Made by a program: the position numbers and the translations under genes. A model generated the notes under the pieces. It worked only from the letters and a program-made list of their open reading frames with translations. It searched no databases and was not told where the DNA came from. A stretch of DNA of 64,000 nucleotides. It comes from CAYNYF01 sp964401385 (GTDB taxonomy: Bacteria > Planctomycetota > Phycisphaerae > SM23-33). The stretch covers positions 56,312-120,311 of the forward strand of contig CAYNYF010000001.1 of NCBI GenBank assembly GCA_964401385.1, read 5' to 3'. Shown here one piece after another: positions 49,244-58,805 of the stretch (positions are counted from its first letter, which is position 1; the number at the start of each line of letters is the position of its first letter).

Positions 49244-50548
49244 CTACGTCAGCAGTGACTCGTCGACCAGCTCGGCGATCTTCACCGGCCGGCCGGAGTC
49301 GATGCTGCGGTAGGCGGCGATGCCGGTGAGGATCGAGTAGGCGCCGTCGAGCTGTCCGGCCTTGCGGCCGAGGGGGTCCGCCGGCGGGTTCGGCAGGAAC
49401 ACGTCGTCCAGCAGGACCACGTCGCCGCCGCCGTGGCCGCCCTTGCCGGTGTGGACCTCCAGGTCCTCCGGCGAGCGGAAGCCCGGTATCAGCGTGATCG
49501 AGACCTTTCCCTTCTCCAGCTCCCCCGGCACCGTGCCGTCGCCGCTGATGTAGGTGTTCTCGCACGCCCGGTGCTCCAGCCGGCCGCGGTCGCCGTTGAA
49601 CGCAATCACGTATCCCTCCATGGGCATATAGGCGTTGAGCGAATAGCTCATCGTCGCCCCGGTGTCGTAGCGGACGGAGAGGTTCATGGTGTCCCAGATG
49701 TCGATTTCCTCGCTGAAGACGCAGCGGTCGCGGAAGTAGCCGTCCTCCCGCTCACACTCCAGGTACATCTTGCGCAGGCCCTCGTTGGCCGCCAGGTCCA
49801 GGAAGAAGGGGCACTTGTCGGAAACCTTGCAGGTGCGGCAGCGCTCGGATCTCCCGGCCAGGCCGTGAATCTCGTCGGCCGTCCGCGGCGTGTAGTACGC
49901 CCGCCGGCCGAAGGCGAACACCTCCACCGGGCGCGCCCCCAGCCACCAGTTGACCAGGTCGAAATGATGCGTCGCCTTGTGCACCAGCAACGAGCCGGAG
50001 TTGGCCCGCTGCCGGTGCCAGCGGCGGAAATAGTCCGCCCCGTGGCGGGTGTCCAGCATCCAGTGGAAATCCACGCCGACGATCCGCCCGATCGCCCCAC
50101 TGTCGAGCACCTCCTTGACCTGCGAGCGCGGCGGGGCGTAGCGGTAGTTGAACGTCACTTGCAGCTTCCTGCCGGTCTGCTTGATCGTGCGCAGAATGCG
50201 GTCGCATCGCTTCTCGTCGGTGGTCATGGGCTTTTCGCTGATCACGTCGCAGCCGAGCTGCATCGCCCGGACGATGTAGTCGCTGTGGGTGACGTCCATG
50301 CTGGTGACGATCACGGCGTCGGGCTTGGCTTCCTTGACCATGCGGTCGAACTGACCGGCCGGGAAGGTCGGCACGTCGGCGTATCCGGCCGGCAGCTCGC
50401 TCCTGCGGAGGTTCATGCGGGCCTGATTGGTGTCGCACAGGCCCACCAGCTCGGCCATGTCGGTGTAGCGCTCGGTAATCGCCTTGGTGTACATCCGGCT
50501 GCGGGAGCCGATCCCCACCACAGCGTAGCGTTTCCTGGAAGAACTCAC
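49244..50548 (-). CDS. Gfo/Idh/MocA family oxidoreductase
   Basis: 434 residues. R-Y-A-V-V-G-I-G-S-R-S-R is the NAD(P)-binding start, I-S-E-K-P-M-T-T-D the family E-K-P motif and H-K-A-T-H-H-F-D-L-V the C-terminal active-site helix. A cluster of Cys follows (R-C-R-T-C-K, K-C-P-F-F), unusual for the family and possibly a metal site. GTG 50548 with AAGGAG upstream is preferred to GTG 50569. Substrate unknown; the residues after E-K-P suggest a sugar or cyclitol dehydrogenase. Confidence 0.85.
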   Translation of the reverse strand: MSSSRKRYAVVGIGSRSRMYTKAITERYTDMAELVGLCDTNQARMNLRRSELPAGYADVPTFPAGQFDRMVKEAKPDAVIVTSMDVTHSDYIVRAMQLGCDVISEKPMTTDEKRCDRILRTIKQTGRKLQVTFNYRYAPPRSQVKEVLDSGAIGRIVGVDFHWMLDTRHGADYFRRWHRQRANSGSLLVHKATHHFDLVNWWLGARPVEVFAFGRRAYYTPRTADEIHGLAGRSERCRTCKVSDKCPFFLDLAANEGLRKMYLECEREDGYFRDRCVFSEEIDIWDTMNLSVRYDTGATMSYSLNAYMPMEGYVIAFNGDRGRLEHRACENTYISGDGTVPGELEKGKVSITLIPGFRSPEDLEVHTGKGGHGGGDVVLLDDVFLPNPPADPLGRKAGQLDGAYSILTGIAAYRSIDSGRPVKIAELVDESLLT

Positions 50549-50637
50549 CTGGGATACTCCTTCAAGCACTCGAATCAGTCAACAGGCAACAGGCAACAGT
50601 CAGCACGGCAGCAGGCAGCAGGCAACGGCTATCTGCG

Positions 50638-51489
50638 TCATCCGGTCCCACGGTCCTCCGGCCAGTCGCCGGAGAAGACTTCCACGGCCGGGCCGGTCAA
50701 GTAGACGCGATCGTCCGCCTCGCGCCAGTCGAGGTTCAGCTCCCCGCCGGGCACGTGGGCGAGGATCTTCCTTTCCGTCCGCCCGGTCAGCACCCCGGCG
50801 ACGCACACGGCCGAAGCCCCTGTGCCGCAGGCCAGCGTCGCTCCGCTGCCCCGCTCCCAGGTTCGCGCGGTCACCTCGGCCGGCGAGTGCACCTGGACGA
50901 AATGGACGTTGACGCGCTGCGGAAAGAGCGGGTGGTGCTCCAGCTCCGGCCCGACCCGCTCCAACGCCACGGCGGCGACGTCGTCGACGAAGATCACCGC
51001 GTGCGGGTTGCCCATGGACACGCAGGTCATCTTGAAGGCGTGCTGGCTGGTGCGGATGGGCAGGTCGATCACGCGCTGCTGCGGGATTCCGACGGGGATT
51101 TTCTCCGGGTCCAGGATGGGCTGGCCCATGTCGACCGTGGCCGCGGCGACCTTGCCCGCCGGGTCGAGTGTCAACTCGATGGTCCTGATGCCCGCGGCCG
51201 TTTCGACCCGCAGCGGATTGGCCGCCGAACGCCCGTGGTCGTGGACGTACTTGCCCAGGCAGCGGACGCCGTTGCCGCACATCTCGGCCTCGCCGCCGTC
51301 GGCGTTGAACATCCGCATCCGCACGTCGGCGACCTGCGACGGCAGGATCAGGATCAGCCCGTCGCCGCCGACGCCGAAGTGGCGGTCGGAGATCCGCCGG
51401 GCCAGCCCGGCCGGGTCGGCCACGTCCTGCGAGAAGCAGTCCACGTACACGTAGTCGTTGCCGGCGCCCTGCATCTTCACGAACCGCAT
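50638..51489 (-). CDS. dapF: Diaminopimelate epimerase
   Basis: 283 residues. The catalytic Cys pair is C71 in M-C-G-N-G-V-R-C and C221 in L-A-C-G-T-G-A-S; K-M-Q-G-A-G-N-D-Y at the start and G-V-G-G-D-G are conserved. Makes meso-diaminopimelate from the L,L form for lysine and peptidoglycan, which indicates that the organism has a DAP peptidoglycan, as most planctomycetes do. GAGGAG precedes ATG 51489. Confidence 0.94.
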   Translation of the reverse strand: MRFVKMQGAGNDYVYVDCFSQDVADPAGLARRISDRHFGVGGDGLILILPSQVADVRMRMFNADGGEAEMCGNGVRCLGKYVHDHGRSAANPLRVETAAGIRTIELTLDPAGKVAAATVDMGQPILDPEKIPVGIPQQRVIDLPIRTSQHAFKMTCVSMGNPHAVIFVDDVAAVALERVGPELEHHPLFPQRVNVHFVQVHSPAEVTARTWERGSGATLACGTGASAVCVAGVLTGRTERKILAHVPGGELNLDWREADDRVYLTGPAVEVFSGDWPEDRGTG

Positions 51490-51647
51490 CCGTCCGTCTC
51501 CTCGTGCCGGGCACATTCTAACCCGCCCCTGCCTCCGCCGACCATCCTTTTGCTTGTGAGGTAAGTCGGCACACGGTACGCTCGCGTGACGCCATGTCTT
51601 CTGGATGCCCGATGGATCCTGCTCGGCGCCTGCCAACGAGGTGAAAC

Positions 51648-52694
51648 ATGGCCAAAAGGTTAGACTTCTGGTGTCTTTGGTTTGCCGTCTGTCTGTCGTT
51701 GCTGCCCGGTTGCGGGGAGCAAGCAAACGAGGGCGTGAGTCAAACCGGCGCGCTTTTTCCTATCGTCAAGAACGGGAAGTACGGGTACATGGACAAGAAG
51801 GGGGAAGTAGTCATTTCGCCTCGATTCGTTGCGCCCAGCGTGTTCTCGCAAGGGCTGGCATGCGTGGTAACCAAGGCCGAAGTGCGGGCAGGGAAACTCC
51901 ACATGGAGTTCGCCTACATCAAGCAGAAGGGCGAGCCCGCCTTCGACAAGACATTCTCTCGGGCCTGCGACTTCTCAGAAGACCGCGCCGCCGTCAAGAT
52001 CGGAGACAAGTGGGGGTTCATCGACAGGACAGGCGAGCTCGTCATCAAGCCGAGATTCGATACCGCGGTGGCTTTCTCGGAGGGTCTGTCCCGAGTCCAG
52101 AAGAACCCGAACGGCAAATGGGGATACGTCGACAAGGCAGGCAAACTGACTATAGGCTTTCAGTACGACATCGCCGCTGATTTTCGCGAAGGGCTGGCTG
52201 CCGTGGAAGTCCGTGGAAGCTGGGGATTCATCAACAAGAGCGGGAAGCTTGTGATACCTGCCCGCTTTCGTGAGGTGAGGGCGTTCTCTGAAGGCCTAGC
52301 GTACGCGAACATCGATGGGAAGAGAGCGTACATCGACAAGACAGGCAAAACGGTGATCGAAGCGCCTTTCGTTGTGGAGGGGGGCAGCTTTCACGAGGGG
52401 CTGGCCGCGTTCTGGCAGGGAACCCGGCGCGGATACGAGATGGGCTACATCAACAGAGAAGGCAATGTGGCAATTAGCGCTCGCTTCGATGCTGCAGGTG
52501 GTTTCTCGGAAGGCCTGGCCGCAGCAAAGGTTGGGGGCAAGTGGGGCTATATCGATAAGAAGGGCCGCTTCGTGATTCAGCCCGAGTTTAACGAGGCCGA
52601 GCCCTTCACCAACGGCCTGGCCCAGGTCAAGGTCGGCGACAAGTACGGTTACGTCGACAAGCGGGGTGACTGGGTCTGGAAGCCTACAAAGTAG
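51648..52694 (+). CDS. WG-repeat lipoprotein
   Basis: 348 residues. A signal segment ends L-L-P-G-C22. The rest consists of about seven WG (DUF3298-type KWG) repeats, each built like G-K-W-G-Y-I/V-D-K-x-G-K, F-x-x-A, F-S-E-G-L-A. The function of WG repeats is not known; many are surface proteins. GAGGTG precedes the ATG. Lower GC than most neighbours, and an AT-richer codon use, hint at a different origin. Confidence 0.85.
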   Translation: MAKRLDFWCLWFAVCLSLLPGCGEQANEGVSQTGALFPIVKNGKYGYMDKKGEVVISPRFVAPSVFSQGLACVVTKAEVRAGKLHMEFAYIKQKGEPAFDKTFSRACDFSEDRAAVKIGDKWGFIDRTGELVIKPRFDTAVAFSEGLSRVQKNPNGKWGYVDKAGKLTIGFQYDIAADFREGLAAVEVRGSWGFINKSGKLVIPARFREVRAFSEGLAYANIDGKRAYIDKTGKTVIEAPFVVEGGSFHEGLAAFWQGTRRGYEMGYINREGNVAISARFDAAGGFSEGLAAAKVGGKWGYIDKKGRFVIQPEFNEAEPFTNGLAQVKVGDKYGYVDKRGDWVWKPTK

Positions 52695-53511
52695 CGGCTG
52701 GGATCGCCAGATCGCGCCGATTTGGGCCCGGAGACGCAGCAGGACAGGCTCCCCGTGGGCGATGGTTTGGGAAACCAAATGCGCGCGCAAATGCGACCGT
52801 TAGATTCGCCGGAGTGAGTTTTCTCGGGTTTTTTATCCCTATGCCGCCCAGAGGCTTATGCGATCATGCCCGGTTTTGGGAAAGCGTTTGCGCGCGCATA
52901 CGTGAACGCGCGGGGTAAGTGTGGAGCGGCTGTGAGCCTCCGCGCGCCCGCCGGGGGGCAGGCCGTCGGGAGAGAATGAAATGCCCGGCCGGAAGCAGAT
53001 GGAAGCCAACGGACCGAACCAGCGCGGCTCAACGGAGCGCTTGGGCGGACACGATTCCACCAGCGGCGGCAGGATGAAGGAGATTTGACCGGGGAGCAGC
53101 CGGCCCCCAAACATCGATTTTACCAAACAAAGCCATTTGGGATCGTGGCTCAGCCCGACAGTGAATTCCCGCGCATGAACCTGCCCAACCCAACACCGTG
53201 AAACTCATACGGTGGGTTGTTGCGGAGCAACCCACCTTTTCCTTTCCAGCCGCGAACAACGCGAACCACAACAGAGATGTAGGGCGGGGCTACGGCGGCG
53301 CCGAACGTAGGGCGGGGCTACGGCCCCGCCAAACGCAGGCTGGTGGGCCATGCAGCTCTGCTGCATGCGAGATGGCTGGGCTGCGCGGCAACCCACCTTT
53401 TCAGCGCTTTGCGGTTTCCCCGGCCCGGCGGGCAAGGTATAATACGCTAGACTTTCCAGCTTGCTGAACGATCGGCCGGATCGTTCGGAGCAGCGTCGGA
53501 TTGGAGGTCCT
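52695..53511. repeat. 817-bp non-coding region with several small repeats
   Basis: No convincing gene. Contents in order: TTTGGGAAACCAAATGCGCG near 52766 and a related TTTTGGGAAAGCGTTTGCGC near 52874; GGTGGGTTG/CAACCCACC hairpin (53211-53236); two REP-like GTAGGGCGGGGCTAC words (53279-53328); a CATGCAGC/GCTGCATG hairpin (53349-53367); another CAACCCACCTTTTC word (53390-53403). Near its end is a TATAAT box (53438-53443) that probably serves the pseudopilin gene. Confidence 0.6.
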
Positions 53512-54402
53512 ATGAGACCGCAACGGCTTCTTATCCACGCGGCCCCACACCTGCGGGGGCGCATGGGGTTTACCCTGATAGAGCTTCTCGTCGTGGTGGC
53601 GATCATCGTCCTGCTGGCGAGCATGCTGCTACCCAACCTCACCCAAGCCCTGGAGCTGGCCCGGCGGGCGCAGTGCGCGAACAACCTGAAGTCCCTCGGG
53701 CAGGCGTGGACGCTCTACTGGTCGGAGGAGGCCGACAAGTTCAGAACGCCGCCCCAACAGGGCTGGCACGTAGAAGACATCAGCAGCCAGTTCAACTTCA
53801 TGATCTGGCGCCCGAGGGCCTCCGGCGGGACGTGGGTCAACGCCGGCGTGCTCTACGGCAAGCGCTACGTCAGTGACATCCGGACGTACATCTGCCCGAC
53901 CATTTTGAAGAGCCTGGGCGGACGCTGGTTCGATTCCACGCACGGGGGGTTTGTGGGATACAGCCCGGACCCGCACTTGAAAATTCCCAACCCCTGGCCC
54001 AAGACTAACGACGATGAGACCTATATGACCTACGGCACGCGGCGGATGCTGAACTACGACGCGGAGGACGCCGGGCCGCCGGGAGATCCGTGGGAGGACA
54101 ACTTCAAGTTGCTGCTGAAGGGCGTGGCGGGGGTGAAGGACCCGGCCGGCTTCAGCTTCATGGCCGACAACTTCCACAGGCCATACGTCGCCCTGATGTC
54201 GCACGTGCCCGGCGTGAACGTGCTCTACCTCGACGCCCACGTCCGCTTCTTCCGGGACGACACGCGCCAGATCCTTTACGACAATGCCATATCGGGCTGG
54301 GGCAGCCAATACAACCTCCTCCACGACGACATCTGGATGATCATCGACGGATTTCACGCCGAACCGCTAGGCAGCTTCGATCCGGGTCCGGAACATCCTT
54401 GA
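53512..54402 (+). CDS. Pseudopilin-like protein, unit 1
   Basis: 296 residues. A 19-residue basic leader ends M-G19, then F20-T-L-I-E24-L-L-V-V-V and a hydrophobic helix, a textbook prepilin peptidase site. A conserved L-Y-L-D-A-H-V-R-F-F motif near the end replaces the usual D-G-H. The middle has Y-M-T-Y-G-T-R-R-M-L-N-Y. GGAGG precedes the ATG. It is followed 3 bp later by a membrane-anchored zinc-ribbon protein. Very similar to the pseudopilin at 54994-55872, so the pair is a tandem duplication. Confidence 0.85.
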   Translation: MRPQRLLIHAAPHLRGRMGFTLIELLVVVAIIVLLASMLLPNLTQALELARRAQCANNLKSLGQAWTLYWSEEADKFRTPPQQGWHVEDISSQFNFMIWRPRASGGTWVNAGVLYGKRYVSDIRTYICPTILKSLGGRWFDSTHGGFVGYSPDPHLKIPNPWPKTNDDETYMTYGTRRMLNYDAEDAGPPGDPWEDNFKLLLKGVAGVKDPAGFSFMADNFHRPYVALMSHVPGVNVLYLDAHVRFFRDDTRQILYDNAISGWGSQYNLLHDDIWMIIDGFHAEPLGSFDPGPEHP

Positions 54403-54405
54403 CCA

Positions 54406-54795
54406 ATGGAGCAGAACCCTTTCAGTCGATTGCGGGAATGGATGAGCACGGCCGCCGGACGGTGGGCCGCCATTGCCCTGGTGCTATTGGCCGTCGGCGG
54501 CGCGGCCGCGATGTTCTTCAGCGGCTCCGGCGGCGAGGCCGACGACATCCGGTCCGGGGGGCGGAGATATCTGTATTATTGCCGCCAATGCCAGGCCACG
54601 GGCGAGATACGCCTGGCCTGGGACGCCAAGTTCCCCGTCAACTGCCCGAAATGCGGCAAGCGGGAAGCTGTCATCGGCTTTCGGTGCAGCAAGTGCGGCC
54701 GGATCATCGAGGACCGCCGCGATCCCGTCTTCGAATGCCCCCACTGCCACCAGGTCTACGACAACCGCCTGAACCCGTGGAAAGCGAAGAAGTGA
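54406..54795 (+). CDS. Membrane-anchored double zinc-ribbon protein, unit 1
   Basis: 129 residues: one hydrophobic helix (about 20-39), then four CxxC pairs: C59/C62, C80/C83, C94/C97 and C111/C114, suggesting two zinc ribbons. It starts 3 bp after the pseudopilin stop and is surely co-translated with it. Function unknown; the position suggests a partner of the pseudopilin. No homologue recognised. Confidence 0.75.
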   Translation: MEQNPFSRLREWMSTAAGRWAAIALVLLAVGGAAAMFFSGSGGEADDIRSGGRRYLYYCRQCQATGEIRLAWDAKFPVNCPKCGKREAVIGFRCSKCGRIIEDRRDPVFECPHCHQVYDNRLNPWKAKK

Positions 54796-54898
54796 CCGCG
54801 GGCTGAGGCGCCCCTCACAGCGAGCGGATACCCGAGGTACCTCCAACGCGCGTGCAATCCCCCTGCATACATTGATCGCCCGATAGTCGCCTAGGGTG

Positions 54899-54927
54899 TT
54901 CACCTGAGGCCATTCCCAGGTTATAAT
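54899..54927 (+). promoter_or_regulatory. Putative promoter of the second pseudopilin unit
   Basis: TTCACC (54899-54904) and TATAAT (54922-54927) with a 17-bp spacer, giving a leader of about 60 nt before the ATG. Confidence 0.6.
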
Positions 54928-54993
54928 AGTATGCAGGACTCAGGTGAATGCAGTACGCGCAATCCTGTTGCACGGCAAGTCTTTGGAGGCGAT

Positions 54994-55872
54994 ATGAAAG
55001 CACGGGACTCTGTCATCCGCCCCGGCCGGCGTGGCCGGAGCCGCGGGGGCTTTACGCTGATAGAGCTGCTGGTGGTCGTCGCGATCATCGCCCTGCTGGC
55101 GAGCATGCTGCTGCCCAACCTCACCCAAGCCCTGGAGCTGACCCGGCGGGCGCAGTGCGCGAACAACCTGAAGTCCCTCGGGCAGGGCTGGTCGGCGTAT
55201 TGGGGGGAGACCGGCCTGCGGACGCCGGCCATGCTGAACGGCGGAAACTATAGTGGGCACCACATCCTGGTGCCGGACGTCATCAGCCAATTCAATTTCC
55301 TGATCTTCTGCGCGGGCTGGGCCGGCGGGCCGTGCTGGATCAACGCCGGCGTGCTGTACGGCGGCAAGTACGTCGACAGCGAGAAGGTGTTCATCTGCCC
55401 GACGGCCGACCGAAACCAGGACGGGCCGTGGTTCAACCGTCCCGGCGGAAACAACCCGTGGCCGCCGCTGGACGTGTCGTCGGGGCAGGAGCACTCCTTA
55501 ATGACCTACGGCACGCGGCGAATGCTGAACTACGACGATCAGGCGCTTGCGATGGAGGAAGCGAACAATCCGGCCATGATCCTCACGGCCGGGCTGGGCG
55601 GGGTTCGGACCCCGGCGAAGTTCTCGTACATGGCCGACGGGTTCGACATGCCGGAGGTGGCGCTGGACTCGCATGTGCCCGGCGTCAACGTGCTCTACCT
55701 CGACGACCACGTCCGCTTCTTCCGCGACGACAGCGGCGAGATCCTCTACGACAACGGGATCACCGGCTGGGGCTCGGCGTACAACTGGGAGCACGACGAC
55801 ATCTGGATGATCATCGACGGATTTCACGCCCCGGCCGTGGGCAGCGGCACGGCGGGGCCGGAACACCCTTGA
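54994..55872 (+). CDS. Pseudopilin-like protein, unit 2
   Basis: 292 residues. The leader ends G-G19, then F20-T-L-I-E24-L-L-V-V-V. Close paralogue of the unit 1 protein: shared segments include L-L-P-N-L-T-Q-A-L-E-L, A-Q-C-A-N-N-L-K-S-L-G-Q, Y-G-T-R-R-M-L-N-Y and the L-Y-L-D-x-H-V-R-F-F ending. TGGAGG precedes the ATG. Its own promoter suggests that the two units can be expressed separately. Confidence 0.85.
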   Translation: MKARDSVIRPGRRGRSRGGFTLIELLVVVAIIALLASMLLPNLTQALELTRRAQCANNLKSLGQGWSAYWGETGLRTPAMLNGGNYSGHHILVPDVISQFNFLIFCAGWAGGPCWINAGVLYGGKYVDSEKVFICPTADRNQDGPWFNRPGGNNPWPPLDVSSGQEHSLMTYGTRRMLNYDDQALAMEEANNPAMILTAGLGGVRTPAKFSYMADGFDMPEVALDSHVPGVNVLYLDDHVRFFRDDSGEILYDNGITGWGSAYNWEHDDIWMIIDGFHAPAVGSGTAGPEHP

Positions 55873-55875
55873 CCA

Positions 55876-56268
55876 ATGGAAGATAGTTTCCTCGCTCGCG
55901 CACGGGGGTGGCTGAACACCGGCACTGGACGGTGGGTCACGATCTCGCTGGGGTTGCTGCTCGTCGGCGGCGCCGCGGCCATGTTCTTTGTCGGCGGCTC
56001 CGGCACCAAGGCCGACGCCATCCGGGCGAAGGGAAAGCGGGTCCTCTACTACTGCGAGTCCTGCGGCGCCACGGGCGAGATGCGCATCCCCTGGAACGCC
56101 ACCTTTCCGCTCGTCTGCCCCAAGTGCGGCAAGCGGCAGGCCGTACTGGGCTATCGCTGCCGCAAGTGCAAGAAGATCACGAAGATGACCGAGGGGGAGG
56201 AGATTCCCTGCGTTCACTGCGGCTACGTGAACCGCAACTTGATGGCCGGCGGCGACCCGCGAAGATAG
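55876..56268 (+). CDS. Membrane-anchored double zinc-ribbon protein, unit 2
   Basis: 130 residues, paralogue of the unit 1 zinc-ribbon protein: helix about 20-40, then C60/C63, C81/C84, C95/C98 and C112/C115, with the same spacing pattern and the shared phrase C-P-K-C-G-K-R. Starts 3 bp after the pseudopilin stop, the same spacing as in unit 1. Confidence 0.75.
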   Translation: MEDSFLARARGWLNTGTGRWVTISLGLLLVGGAAAMFFVGGSGTKADAIRAKGKRVLYYCESCGATGEMRIPWNATFPLVCPKCGKRQAVLGYRCRKCKKITKMTEGEEIPCVHCGYVNRNLMAGGDPRR

Positions 56269-56314
56269 CCGCGGCGCGGTCATTGTGAGAAGGCACGCGC
56301 GCCGCCCAGCCGGA

Positions 56315-58588
56315 TCAATCCGCCTTCGGCCGGAGGACCCGGGTGATCACCTCGTAATACTTCCGGATGGTCAGGTAATCGCGCAGGACGTAGCCGTTGT
56401 TGTTGAGGGCCTCCTCGCTGAAGTCGAAGACGTACTTGCCGGGGTGGGAGGGGTGCACGCCGTCGCGTGAGATCAGGCCGTATCGCCCGGCCTTGATGAG
56501 TTCGGGCAGCCGCCCGTCCCACTCCTTCGGCCGGCGGCGCATGATCTCGCCGTAGTAGTCGATCACGGGAATCTTGAAGGCGCGGGCGATGCTCCACAGG
56601 GCCAGGTCGTACTCCCCGGCCAGGGCGGCCCTGCCCGAGGCCGGCGGCACGGTCGTCAGCATCGGCACGGCTCCGTCGGCGAGCATCCGGCGGATCGAAG
56701 CCGCCATGTTCTCGGTGTACTCCGGCGGGCAGATCCCCCCCAGGTCGTTGGTGCCGAAGAGGATCACCGCCACCTCGGGGTTCATCTTCCTCTGCCAGGC
56801 GTCGACGTTGGCCAGCAGCCAGTCGGACCGCATCTGCCCGGTGCAGCCCCACTGGGCGCCCTTCCACTTCCACCACAGGCGGCGGTCGGAATAGCCGGCG
56901 ACCAGCTCCAGCTCCTTCCTGACCTGCGGCGGGGTGTTGGCAAGCGCCAGCTCCTTTCGCGGCGGCGTGATGTCCTTGGGCGCGGCGGCGGCGAAGCGAT
57001 ACGCCAGGAAGGCGTAGGTGACGGTGATGCTGTCGCCGTACTGGGCCAGCGTGCCGGGGGTGCCCTTGAACTTCTTGTGGACTTCCCGCATCGGTCCAAC
57101 CCAGTAGTCGCCCGGCGGCCGGGCCGGCTTGGCCTCGATCGGAAGCGGCCGCGGGAACGGACCGGCGCCGAAGAGTTTGATCTCCAGGTACGGGCGCAGC
57201 TCCGGATGGAACGAGCGCGACGAGTAGAAGTCGTACGCCCCGCCCTCGATGCGGTTGTCCAGGACGACGCCGCAGTTGCGGGCCTTTCCCTGCACCCACG
57301 CCCGGACCGCGCCGCTCAGGTCGAACTCCATAGTCCCGGGGTAGGTGCGGTTGCCGACCTTCCTGGTGGTGTACTTGCCGATGGCCAGCGGCTTGTCGGC
57401 GCAGGCGCCCGGCAGCCCGCCGCGCGGCCAGCCCGCCCCGGCGCGGCGCCCGGCGGCCGTTACCTCCTCGGCCTTCCAGCCGGGGCTGTCGGCCAGCCGC
57501 AGTAGAAACGCCCCGTAGCGGTAGCTGCCGGCGTGGCGGTTCGTCCACGGCGTCAGCGGCAGCACCAGCCTGGCCGAGGCGATGTGCGCCGTCGGCGGAA
57601 TCTCCTTCAGGTCGAAGTACAGCAGGGCCCGGCTGAAATCGCCCGCCCGGCCGCCGACGCGGCACATGTTCATCCAGCCCCAGTTGCCGGGAAACTTCCC
57701 GACGGCCTCCTTGACGTAGGCGTCGGTGCTGCCGCCGCGGAGGTGGCAGTTGGAATTCCGGCCGACGCGGACGGTGTAGACGCGCCCGATGATGGGCCCG
57801 CGCGGGGGCGTCTTGGAGATCGGGTCCAGCTCGATGTCTTTCGGCGCCGGCGAGAGCGGCGCGATGGCCGGCGGCTCGGCGCCCTTGGGTGCGTGGGAGA
57901 CGATCAGCTTCGGCCGGGAGGCCGGGACGTACCATTCGCTGCCGGCGACAGTGCAGCCGCGGCTTCCCGGTGCGGCCGCCAAGAGGAAACCGTGATTGGG
58001 CAGCCGCCCCGCGTGCCACTGGCTGACGATCGACGTCACGTCCAGCTCGTGGACGTGCCCCCAGGGTCCGTCGGCAACCCGGCCGGAGGCGACCAGCCCC
58101 GTGGGCCCCTCACCGAAGTCCGTCGCGCGATCGATATCGCCGCCGGGCGTGGCCCAGGCGGCGTCGGCGGGCTTGTCGCGCCGGCTCTTCCGCGTGTGGT
58201 GCTCCCACGACGCCTTGTCGTTCCACTGTCGCGACAGCCGGTAGGCGGCGAGGTAGCTGGCCCACGTGCCGTCCTTGCCTTTGGCGGGATAGCCGACGTC
58301 GGCCAGGCGGAGGACGGCCCGGTCGATGACGTGGTCGGCGGGAATGCCCGACAGGTCGAACCGGATGAGAACGTGCCGCTTACCGCCGCAGCGCAGGGAC
58401 TCGGAGCCGCTGTTGTCGCGCCCGCCCTCATACGGCTCGGCGCTGATCCAGGTGTCCGCGCAGCCGGCGTACTCAGGGCTCGGCGAGACGCCGTTCTGGA
58501 GGACCGTCACCCGGGCGGCGCAGCCGCCGCCGGAGAAGAGCACCACCGCCGCCAATGCCAGAATCGTCCTGCCGCATTTGCCGCTCAT
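56315..58588 (-). CDS. Secreted DNRLRE plus SGNH hydrolase protein
   Basis: 757 residues. A signal segment ends with Cys23 in S-G-G-G-C, possibly a lipobox. Two DNRLRE-type beta-sandwich domains follow (about 25-235 and 265-490): each has the R-F-D-L-S-G-I-P or Y-F-D-L-K-E-I-P core and A-x-L-R/V-L phrases. The C-terminal SGNH domain (from about 525) has Y-G-D-S-I-T, F-G-T-N-D-L and S-R-D-G-V-H-P, the nucleophile Ser, oxyanion Asn and Asp-His pair. Likely an extracellular esterase/deacetylase acting on polysaccharide. GGGAG precedes the ATG. Ends 47 bp after the zinc-ribbon gene, convergent. Confidence 0.8.
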   Translation of the reverse strand: MSGKCGRTILALAAVVLFSGGGCAARVTVLQNGVSPSPEYAGCADTWISAEPYEGGRDNSGSESLRCGGKRHVLIRFDLSGIPADHVIDRAVLRLADVGYPAKGKDGTWASYLAAYRLSRQWNDKASWEHHTRKSRRDKPADAAWATPGGDIDRATDFGEGPTGLVASGRVADGPWGHVHELDVTSIVSQWHAGRLPNHGFLLAAAPGSRGCTVAGSEWYVPASRPKLIVSHAPKGAEPPAIAPLSPAPKDIELDPISKTPPRGPIIGRVYTVRVGRNSNCHLRGGSTDAYVKEAVGKFPGNWGWMNMCRVGGRAGDFSRALLYFDLKEIPPTAHIASARLVLPLTPWTNRHAGSYRYGAFLLRLADSPGWKAEEVTAAGRRAGAGWPRGGLPGACADKPLAIGKYTTRKVGNRTYPGTMEFDLSGAVRAWVQGKARNCGVVLDNRIEGGAYDFYSSRSFHPELRPYLEIKLFGAGPFPRPLPIEAKPARPPGDYWVGPMREVHKKFKGTPGTLAQYGDSITVTYAFLAYRFAAAAPKDITPPRKELALANTPPQVRKELELVAGYSDRRLWWKWKGAQWGCTGQMRSDWLLANVDAWQRKMNPEVAVILFGTNDLGGICPPEYTENMAASIRRMLADGAVPMLTTVPPASGRAALAGEYDLALWSIARAFKIPVIDYYGEIMRRRPKEWDGRLPELIKAGRYGLISRDGVHPSHPGKYVFDFSEEALNNNGYVLRDYLTIRKYYEVITRVLRPKAD

Positions 58589-58643
58589 TTGCGCAATCTC
58601 CCTTGCCCGGCACCGCCGCTGACCAAGGCGGTTTCGATCGCCC

Positions 58644-58805
58644 TCATGGGGGCGGCCCGAACGTGCCGGCGCCCGCCTTTGACGACTTGCCCCCGGCGAT
58701 GTCGCGGGCCCAGACCTTGTACTTGTATTGGCTGCCGCCCGCCGGATCGTAGCCCGTGAAGTATGGAACAGCCAGCCGCAGGTTCACCGGCAGCTCCTCG
58801 GTCGC
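58644..58805 (-). pseudogene. In-frame coding remnant directly after the stop of the 58806-61037 gene
   Basis: Beyond the TAA that ends the upstream gene (58806-58808), the same frame stays open for 53 codons and ends at TGA (58644-58646). It reads like the end of a fibronectin-type-III-like domain (Q-Y-K-Y-K-V-W-A-R-D). Nothing initiates it. It is either a C-terminal piece cut off by a nonsense change or the residue of a deleted gene. Confidence 0.5.
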
